Shown here in pieces: positions 7,416-11,943 of a stretch of 11,943 nt of DNA. The notes beneath the pieces are model-generated. The model ran no database searches. It was not told the DNA's origin and saw only the letters and a program-made list of their open reading frames with translations. Location: the NCBI GenBank assembly GCA_964354225.1, contig CAYGZC010000271.1, positions 1 to 11,943 on the forward strand, given 5' to 3'. The translations under genes and the position numbers were made by a program. Position 1 is the stretch's first letter, and every line of letters starts with the position of its first letter. Source of the stretch: CAYGZC01 sp964354225 (GTDB lineage Bacteria; Bacteroidota; Ignavibacteria; UBA10030; SZUA-254).

Positions 7416-8375
7416 TTATGATATCGACGGTACTTCGTATTCATGTAACTTCAAGCTGAGGCGCTCAATATCCGCCAATATCCGGTGTTCGTTTCCCCAA
7501 TCGCTCCAATTAGTATCTGATACTTCCATTACACATAATTGACCAGTGCATGATTCCAGAATTGCCTTAGAGAAGTTGATCGAAGGCAACAGCGGATAAA
7601 TTTCATTTAGAATAGATTCTCTCTCTAACGGATTATAAAGGGATATCGTATGATATAATTGATCGTAAATTTCCGGAACAACATTTTGAAATTGTGACAA
7701 GAACGTTTTAATATGTCCAACAAGAACAAGGGTATTCCATAAACATCCATTCTGGAATAAGACTTCAGCTTTTGATCGATCAGGTTTTTCCCAAAATTTA
7801 CTGACCCGATGAATCTTCACATTCCAAGGATTATTGATAGCCTCGCCCTTTTCTATCCAGCCATATTCCGACTCAACTTTCGAGGGGGAAATCCCAAGTA
7901 ACATGATTGAATCCCGATAATTACTGGCAAAGTGAAAGGCGTGCGACACATATCGCATGAACTCTTTCTCCCCAAAAATGAAGTGGTCAGAAGGGAAAAT
8001 AGCAACGAGAGCATCTGGGTTTCGGTGATAAATATGCAACAGGGGTAAGAGGATACCATTGGCAGTTCCACGGTTGCATGGTTGAACGAGAATATTTTCT
8101 GATGGTTGATCACTGAATTGTTCCCGCACAAACTTCAAATGTTCAGGATTGATGATAGTTAATATCTGCTGCGTGGGTATAAATGATTTTATCCGATCCA
8201 GAGTGTGTTGAAGCATAGAACGTGTGCCCACAATCGAACAATACTGCTTCGGACGCTCCACACCATACAGCTTCGTAATCAACGGTCGAAGCCGCGTTCC
8301 TTCCCCTCCTGAAAGAATAAGCCCCCAACTATTTTGAGTGTTCTTAGATAAATCATATTCCATTTGTAAATTCAT
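7416..8375 (-). CDS. Sugar-phosphate nucleotidyltransferase, mannose-1-phosphate guanylyltransferase-like
   Basis: Expected to form an NDP-sugar (most likely GDP-mannose) from NTP and sugar-1-phosphate. The N-terminal nucleotide-binding loop is GLILSGGEGTRLRPL (residues 18-32) with RPKQY (41-45), the pyrophosphorylase signature. VQPCNRGTANG (97-107) follows, then the metal aspartate in FPSDH (127-131), EYGWIEKG (170-177), FWEKP (194-198) and LWNT (212-215). SDTNWSDWGNEHRI near the end is typical of ManC-like proteins. At 319 residues it has only the transferase domain, without the C-terminal cupin/isomerase domain of bifunctional ManC. No other nucleotide-sugar or glycosyltransferase gene is in the window. 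The ATG follows AAGGA with 5-nt spacing and lies 8 nt after the stop of the 58-aa ORF, so it is the last gene of a tightly packed unit. The sugar is inferred, not proven. Confidence 0.87.
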   Translation of the reverse strand: MNLQMEYDLSKNTQNSWGLILSGGEGTRLRPLITKLYGVERPKQYCSIVGTRSMLQHTLDRIKSFIPTQQILTIINPEHLKFVREQFSDQPSENILVQPCNRGTANGILLPLLHIYHRNPDALVAIFPSDHFIFGEKEFMRYVSHAFHFASNYRDSIMLLGISPSKVESEYGWIEKGEAINNPWNVKIHRVSKFWEKPDRSKAEVLFQNGCLWNTLVLVGHIKTFLSQFQNVVPEIYDQLYHTISLYNPLERESILNEIYPLLPSINFSKAILESCTGQLCVMEVSDTNWSDWGNEHRILADIERLSLKLHEYEVPSIS

Positions 8376-8383
8376 CGCATTCC

Positions 8384-8560
8384 TTAATTTGGTAACTGTC
8401 CTCGGTACCTATCGTTCAATTGATCTTCTCGATTCAAGTCATAAGGAGCATGTTTAACCGACTGACATCCATTCCCAAAATCTTCCAATCCTTCGCTTAT
8501 TTCTTGAAATGGAGGAGAACTTCCCCTCGAGTGTTTCGTTTGATAATTATTATTCTGCAT
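8384..8560 (-). CDS. Small hypothetical protein (58 aa), overlapping ORF
   Basis: I do not recognise this protein. The ATG at 8560 overlaps the last 11 nt of the 74-aa ORF in another frame, and AGGAAAT lies about 9 nt before it. The frame is open further upstream to 8629, but that would overlap the neighbour by 80 nt and is unlikely. The product is hydrophilic, low in hydrophobic residues, rich in Asn, Gln, Ser and Arg (MQNNNYQTKHSRGSSPP to DQLNDRYRGQLPN), and looks disordered. Its stop is followed 8 nt later by the nucleotidyltransferase ATG, and its last bases carry that gene's AAGGA. It may serve mainly as a translational coupler, or be a spurious frame held open by chance. Confidence 0.45.
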   Translation of the reverse strand: MQNNNYQTKHSRGSSPPFQEISEGLEDFGNGCQSVKHAPYDLNREDQLNDRYRGQLPN

Positions 8561-8774
8561 GGCGAAGTATTTCCTTTCCGTGGTGCTCACGCTTGATTTT
8601 ATTTGCGAATGCCAATGCTTGCTGCTCATTATTAAACCAATCGGTTGAGATTAGCTTTTTGAACCACATTAACTTCGTCCAACGCTTTACAATCCACGAG
8701 CTTGGATCGGAGTAACTGTGAGTAAGCGTTATGAAACAATGTCGGACATTTGATAATATAGTTGTGTTTTTCAT
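8550..8774 (-). CDS. Small hypothetical protein (74 aa)
   Basis: Not recognised. It is basic and rich in aromatic residues: FITLTHSYSDPSSWIVKRWTKL (in part), LMWFKKLISTDWFNNEQQ, then a helix QQALAFANKIKREHH. It contains five Trp in 74 residues, all before residue 50, which is unusual for a random frame. AAAGG lies about 9 nt before the ATG and AGGAG a little further up. The ATG overlaps the stop of the upstream 59-aa ORF (ATGA), and its own end overlaps the start of the 58-aa ORF. RHCFITLT distantly recalls RLFIVTLT of the Cas2/SinR-like protein downstream (both are preceded by a 12-nt identical stretch on DNA), but the rest does not align. Confidence 0.58.
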   Translation of the reverse strand: MKNTTILSNVRHCFITLTHSYSDPSSWIVKRWTKLMWFKKLISTDWFNNEQQALAFANKIKREHHGKEILRHAE

Positions 8775-8950
8775 TGTTGATAACCTTTCGCTCCTGTTTC
8801 AAGAATTTCTAAGAAAATTTTTCTTCGTGTCGTAGCATATGAGGATTGCCATCTTTGCCATGCGATTTCGCTGATAATACCCAGCTCGATGACAGACTCT
8901 TTATATTGCCTTATTGTATTGCACTGTTTAAAATTTGTCTTTTTTGTCAT
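8771..8950 (-). CDS. Small hypothetical protein (59 aa), first of an overlapping cluster
   Basis: Not recognised. ATG at 8950 opens a stop-free frame ending TGA at 8773-8771, which overlaps the next ATG by four bases (ATGA), the usual geometry of translational coupling. The product MTKKTNFKQCNTIRQYKESV, then IELGIISEIAWQRWQSSYAT and TRRKIFLEILETGAKGYQQ, is predicted mostly helical and positively charged at its ends. No Shine-Dalgarno precedes the ATG, only an A/T-rich leader, as for other genes in this window. TTGCCA about 40 nt upstream might be a -35 element, but no convincing -10 is seen. The evidence is the overlap architecture and sensible composition; homology is unknown. Confidence 0.48.
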   Translation of the reverse strand: MTKKTNFKQCNTIRQYKESVIELGIISEIAWQRWQSSYATTRRKIFLEILETGAKGYQQ

Positions 8951-9057
8951 AAATTATTTTTAAATTAAGAGAACTGGCAACTGAACGTGCCGTAGAATAG
9001 AATAGCAGCGTGAATGTAATCGAGGTAGGCTTACAACGAATGCTGTTTTAGATAACG

Positions 9058-9112
9058 ACCACTGCGAGCCTATTAGAGCCTTCGCCCTTGTGATGATGAC
9101 GAGTACAGTGGT
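9058..9112. repeat. Long-loop inverted repeat
   Basis: Perfect 7-bp arms ACCACTG and CAGTGGT enclose 41 nt. A second pair, TAGGCT near 9026-9032 and AGCCTA inside the loop, would compete with it. The loop length, and CTTCGCC at loop positions 16-22, are the same as in the hairpin element at 1166-1233. Confidence 0.3.
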
Positions 9113-9178
9113 TCAATAATTACTATATCAATATCAACTTTTTCTATACCAATAGCGAGAAATTAATTTTATTTATTG

Positions 9179-9207
9179 TTGACATTAGGGTGTTATTCTG
9201 ATATTGT
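9179..9207 (+). promoter_or_regulatory. Possible antisense promoter
   Basis: Consensus TTGACA (9179-9184) and TATTGT (9202-9207) are 17 bp apart on the plus strand, reading into the 3' end of the minus-strand radical SAM gene. No plus-strand gene follows, so it is either an antisense start or chance. Confidence 0.25.
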
Positions 9208-9226
9208 GGCACGGGTATGCTAAACA

Positions 9227-10726
9227 TCAATATACACTTTCATTCACCTCTACCACATCTTCTACAACCCGATTAGTCACCGTTTTAAGGTAAGCGTTCT
9301 GATCATGATAGAGCGCTCCTGCTGGAAGCCAATTCCATAGGGATCCCAAATCCTTCATCACCATATCTTTATAAAACTGCGGAAGCTCGGAGGTCCCTTG
9401 TTCAAAATAGCATCGGAATTGCGGATCGGTCTGAAGACGTTGATGCACCTCGGTATAATATCTTATGCGGGCAAATCCTTCTGACGAAACAGCCCGTACC
9501 ACATTCACCCATCGCGGGAGCATAGTGTCAGACGATTTTAAACGTTTTAAAATTGCGCCCCAAGAAAATGAATACTTAGTAAGCTTGATTACATTATCAT
9601 AAAATTCAAGCCATGAATAGTTTTTGGGTTTCACATTCATTGCATGATTATTATCCAAAAAGTGAAACGGAAAGGGCAAGACCAGATTTGCGCGCTGGTA
9701 TTCAAGATTAAGCGGCGCAGCTTGTCCAAATGCTGAGAGCAATGAATAGGTGGGAAACACACCGGGAGTCATATCTATAAATCTTTCTGTAAGCTCAAAT
9801 GGCTCTGGTCCTTCATCTGCATCAAGTCCTAAGACAAAATTGGCTTGAACATAGGGAATGTAACACAAGATCATATTAATATGGTCTGAGACCTGCTTAA
9901 CTTTATCCATGCCTATCATTTTCCCCGTCTTCGACTTATCTCCTAGATCGAACCATGACTCAATACCGGGGAGTATGGCTTTGAATCCATTACTCCTGAG
10001 TCGCTTCACGTGCGGCTCCGACAAAAGTGACAGACTACTTTCGGCAACAAAGTCGATGCTGTTCGGTGGTGCAGCTTCCTCAATCGCATTCATGTAGTCA
10101 TCGAACCTGATTCCAAAGTTGGGATCATGCCAGCCGACAAGTGGACGTTTAAATTTCTGCATCAGAAATGATAAATCATTTTTTATCACCTCGAAGTCAA
10201 GTGGTTGGTACGGTACAACTGAATCAATGCAAAAGTTGCAAGTATAAGGACATCCAAGACTTCCAATCATCGGAACTAATTTTAGAAACGGTGCTTTCCG
10301 AAGTGTTGCCTCGATGAATTTCCAGCGTTCACGAACTCCGGGGATCGATTCAGGATGTTGTTTAGCAGCAAGGTGAACTCCGATCGGTCTGTGTCGTGAA
10401 CAGTCATTCAAAACCTCATGGATCAAAAATTTATCGGTGAATCCTAAAACATAATCAAAGTACTTCTGGGCATCCTGTGGATAGCAGCGCGCGTGTGGAC
10501 CACCGAGAACTGTGACAGCACCTCGGGACCTAAAAAGGTGGCTCAATGCATATGAGGTTTGGGCTGCCTCCGTGAAAGCACTGATGAAAACCAAATCGAC
10601 ATTTTCCGGTAACATATCAACTAAATTCTCAAAACCGGTATAGCAAACCAAGGTGACATCGTGTCCTTGTTCTTCACACCAAACAGCAACAACTTGAGGC
10701 ATGATACTAGCGAAATTAGCATTCAT
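9227..10726 (-). CDS. B12-binding-type radical SAM protein
   Basis: A 4Fe-4S/SAM enzyme of unknown reaction. The first 150 residues form a cobalamin-binding-like Rossmann domain: EEQGHDVTLVCYTG (18-31), VDLVFISAFT (43-52), GAVTVLGGPHARCYP (69-83). The radical SAM core begins at GSLGCPYTCNFC with Cys159, Cys163 and Cys166 (CxxxCxxC). VGWHDPNFG (197-205), AESSLSLL (228-235) and PGIESW (253-258) follow, with a C-terminal extension of about 170 residues of unknown role. The domain lacks an obvious DxHxxG cobalamin motif. ATG 10726 is the first canonical start, but the open frame continues upstream to about 10888 and reads KLHIGIVDLVTRGPTRALWARV just before MNANF. That string has the character of the missing first strand of the domain. 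True translation therefore probably begins near 10790-10800, from a non-standard or lost start codon, or the protein is truncated. Confidence 0.88.
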   Translation of the reverse strand: MNANFASIMPQVVAVWCEEQGHDVTLVCYTGFENLVDMLPENVDLVFISAFTEAAQTSYALSHLFRSRGAVTVLGGPHARCYPQDAQKYFDYVLGFTDKFLIHEVLNDCSRHRPIGVHLAAKQHPESIPGVRERWKFIEATLRKAPFLKLVPMIGSLGCPYTCNFCIDSVVPYQPLDFEVIKNDLSFLMQKFKRPLVGWHDPNFGIRFDDYMNAIEEAAPPNSIDFVAESSLSLLSEPHVKRLRSNGFKAILPGIESWFDLGDKSKTGKMIGMDKVKQVSDHINMILCYIPYVQANFVLGLDADEGPEPFELTERFIDMTPGVFPTYSLLSAFGQAAPLNLEYQRANLVLPFPFHFLDNNHAMNVKPKNYSWLEFYDNVIKLTKYSFSWGAILKRLKSSDTMLPRWVNVVRAVSSEGFARIRYYTEVHQRLQTDPQFRCYFEQGTSELPQFYKDMVMKDLGSLWNWLPAGALYHDQNAYLKTVTNRVVEDVVEVNESVY

Positions 10727-10846
10727 GACACGAGCCCATAGTGCGCGAGTCGGTCCTCTCGTGACGAGGTCTACTATTCCTATGTGAAGTTTACGACTAA
10801 TGTTGATATCTACTTTCTTTATTCCTTTTACATCAGGGCAATTATC

Positions 10847-10874
10847 AGAAGGAGGAGCATATGCTGCCCCTTCT
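10847..10874. promoter_or_regulatory. 28-bp imperfect palindrome upstream of the radical SAM gene
   Basis: The half-sites AGAAGGAGGAGCAT (10847-10860) and ATGCTGCCCCTTCT (10861-10874) match as inverted repeats at 12 of 14 positions, centred on CATATG with no spacer. It lies about 50 nt beyond the point where radical SAM homology begins and beside AT-rich sequence with TATACA-like elements. A dimeric-regulator operator is the simplest reading. Each half also places a Shine-Dalgarno-like purine run before the shared CATATG, on both strands, opening only tiny ORFs (14 and 10 codons). Confidence 0.4.
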
Positions 10875-10955
10875 CTGCTTGCCCCCTTTTACAATTAATG
10901 TATAATGTAAAGATATTAAAGACAATTTCAAAAGGATATAGCGCTCACGGATGAA

Positions 10956-10973
10956 AAAGGAGTTAATTCCTTT
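10956..10973 (-). terminator. Weak hairpin after the response-regulator pseudogene
   Basis: On the minus strand AAAGGA and TCCTTT pair around a 6-nt loop and are followed by two more T, 11 nt after the pseudogene's last stop. The stem is GC-poor, so it is at best a weak terminator. Confidence 0.3.
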
Positions 10974-10983
10974 GATAGCGTCA

Positions 10984-11679
10984 TTACCGGGATGTGAGGG
11001 ATATACTTTTAGTGATCGTCTTGAGAGTTTCATCGGTGTACGTGTAGTTGGCCACCCCCAAACGTGTGTGCAATGCAAGTTTTTCCATAATGTTGTGGAC
11101 GTGACTTTTAATGGTATTAGTCGAGATATGAAGCCGCAGACTGATTTCCTTATTACTTAAACCTTCACTGATTAGTCCAATCACTTCACGTTCGCGTTTG
11201 GTCATCCGCACAGCTTCTTTTAGCTTTGTTTTTCCTGCTTTGATCGGGCATGTTCGATAATCTGGGAGAAGAGTGTTCCTGTTAGGTGAGGTGGAAGGAT
11301 TTTTGTTCCTTCTGCAACCGATCGTATTGTGCTGAGAAAATCTTTAGGTGTAATGTCTTTCAGGATGAAGCCGAACGCTCCTACTTTGACATACTGTATA
11401 ATATCTCCTTGTACAGGAGCCAGATCCATAACGATCACTTTGGCTTGGGGGAACTCCTTCTTCACAATTTCCACCATGCGTAAGCTATTCTAACTCCGTA
11501 AGCCTATATCCAAAAAAAAACACATTCGGCTTCAGTTGACGAATTTTGGAGACAGTGTTTTCACTGCTTCCGGATGCTGCAACGATTTTAATATCCCGCT
11601 GAGATTTGAGCATAGCATTGATGCCCTCTCGGAGAAGGCGGTTATCTTCAATAAGCAGTAATCGAATCTTCTTTATAAT
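10984..11679 (-). pseudogene. NarL/FixJ-type response regulator, multiply broken
   Basis: An intact ancestor would be a receiver domain plus LuxR-type DNA-binding domain. The N-terminus reads KKIRLLLIEDNRLLREG with the acidic pair of the phosphorylation pocket, then SENTVSKIRQLKPNVFF. A run of nine T (11520-11512) is one too many: with eight, the frame continues FLDIGLRS, containing the phospho-acceptor Asp. Next comes TAG at 11492-11490, where NSLRMVEIVKKEFPQAKVIV follows. The receiver continues AFGFILKDITPKDFLSTIRSV to a stop at 11222-11220. The HTH (KTKLKEAVRMTKREREVIGL, then GLSNKEISLRLHISTNTIKSHVHNI) is back in the first frame after a one-base loss near 11235-11245. The position expected for ATG (11679) is ATT. 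Three lesions plus the missing start make this a pseudogene, not a sequencing slip. No sensor kinase is in the window. Confidence 0.9.
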
Positions 11680-11718
11680 TGCACAACATTCGTTAAAAGT
11701 AGGAACAACAACAATTGC

Positions 11719-11943
11719 TTACTTCGTATCCAGGATAATTGGCAGCCCATCTTTTCCGCTTCCGATGATTACTACCTTCGTGTTGTTCGATTCAGCAATT
11801 TTCAGTGTTGCTTCAATTCCTTTCCACCGTAAAAGCTGTTCGCTAATTCCCGCTGCAACAATTCTCTGAAAATCAGCGATGCCTTGTGCTTCAATTCGTT
11901 TTCTATCCGCTTCTTGCTTTTCTTTAGTTAGAATAAATTCCAT
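11719..11943 (-). CDS. SPFH/prohibitin-like protein, C-terminal fragment (enters from right edge)
   Basis: The last 74 codons are visible: EFILTKEKQEADRKRIEAQG, then IADFQRIVAAGISEQLLRWK, GIEATLKIAESNNTKVVIIG and SGKDGLPIILDTK. This charged helix, followed by a short strand ending GSGKDGLPIIL, is the typical C-terminus of bacterial prohibitin/band-7 proteins. These form membrane-anchored rings linked to membrane-domain organisation and FtsH-type quality control. The Met at 11943 is internal; the SPFH domain and membrane anchor lie outside the window. The stop is 40 bp before the response-regulator pseudogene on the same strand, so the two may once have been neighbours in one transcription unit. 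Confidence 0.85.
   Translation of the reverse strand: MEFILTKEKQEADRKRIEAQGIADFQRIVAAGISEQLLRWKGIEATLKIAESNNTKVVIIGSGKDGLPIILDTK

Larger units (their letters stand above)
8951..9226. other. Intergenic region without a recognisable gene
   Basis: Between the 3' end of the radical SAM gene and the small-ORF cluster I find no protein, tRNA or known RNA. It holds an inverted repeat, ACCACTG (9058-9064) with CAGTGGT (9106-9112) around a 41-nt loop, without a T-run, and a possible plus-strand promoter near its right end. Confidence 0.4.

Noticed and set aside
8143..8328. Minus-strand alternative frames inside the nucleotidyltransferase gene
   Set aside because: The nucleotidyltransferase frame carries all the catalytic motifs across this region; the others are shadows.
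9051..9119. Integron attC-like site
   Set aside because: The inverted repeat has the size of a small attC, but its ends do not fit the GTTRRRY / RYYYAAC core sites, and there is no integrase or cassette pattern.
10951..11160. Plus-strand 69-codon ORF starting MKKELIPLIASL
   Set aside because: It is antisense to the HTH part of the response-regulator pseudogene, whose homology is clear; it has no recognisable motif.
11606..11869. Plus-strand 87-codon ORF
   Set aside because: It is antisense to both the pseudogene N-terminus and the SPFH C-terminus, each of which is recognisable on the minus strand.

Overview
The window looks like a chromosomal piece of an uncultured or little-studied bacterium of low-to-moderate GC. 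Several genes lack a Shine-Dalgarno sequence while others have clear ones. The gene content would fit the Bacteroidota/Ignavibacteria-Chlorobi side of the tree. That placement is a guess from gene flavour and base composition, not from a marker gene.

Layout. (1) 1-701, minus: the N-terminal two thirds of a CaiB/BaiF family CoA-transferase, running off the window edge. (2) 702-1318: no intact gene, but a decayed PIN-like (DUF5615-type) toxin remnant and, on the plus strand, a compact promoter-stem-T-tract unit that looks like an independent small RNA. (3) 1319-3274, minus: an M20 dipeptidase followed by a PduO-type cobalamin adenosyltransferase, probably one operon. (4) 3275-3553: divergent promoters. 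(5) 3554-6890, plus: branched-chain aminotransferase with a textbook terminator, an exported beta-rich (outer-membrane-like) protein with its own terminator, then a secreted DUF1579 protein directly abutting a frameshifted multi-pass membrane protein gene. (6) 6978-8950, minus: a small Cas2/SinR-like protein, and upstream of it a tightly packed four-ORF unit. In that unit a 59-aa, a 74-aa and a 58-aa ORF overlap one another and lead into a mannose-1-phosphate guanylyltransferase-like nucleotidyltransferase. (7) 9227-10726, minus: a B12-binding-type radical SAM protein whose conserved N-terminus extends upstream of its first usable start codon, with a 28-bp imperfect palindrome further upstream. 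(8) 10984-11679, minus: a NarL/FixJ-type response regulator wrecked by a homopolymer insertion, a nonsense codon, a second indel and a missing start. (9) 11719-11943, minus: the C-terminal part of an SPFH/prohibitin-like protein entering from the right edge.

The left half is mostly housekeeping metabolism: amino-acid and peptide turnover, cobalamin activation and CoA transfer. The right half is accessory in character, with small unrecognised ORFs, gene decay and solitary enzymes without pathway partners. At least three genes are visibly broken (response regulator, PIN-like remnant, membrane protein). A fourth, the radical SAM gene, lacks a canonical start where homology begins. This suggests ongoing gene loss, or for the single-frameshift case possibly assembly error. 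The best candidates for something undescribed are the overlapping micro-ORF/nucleotidyltransferase cluster (7416-8950) and the putative small RNA (about 1166-1240).
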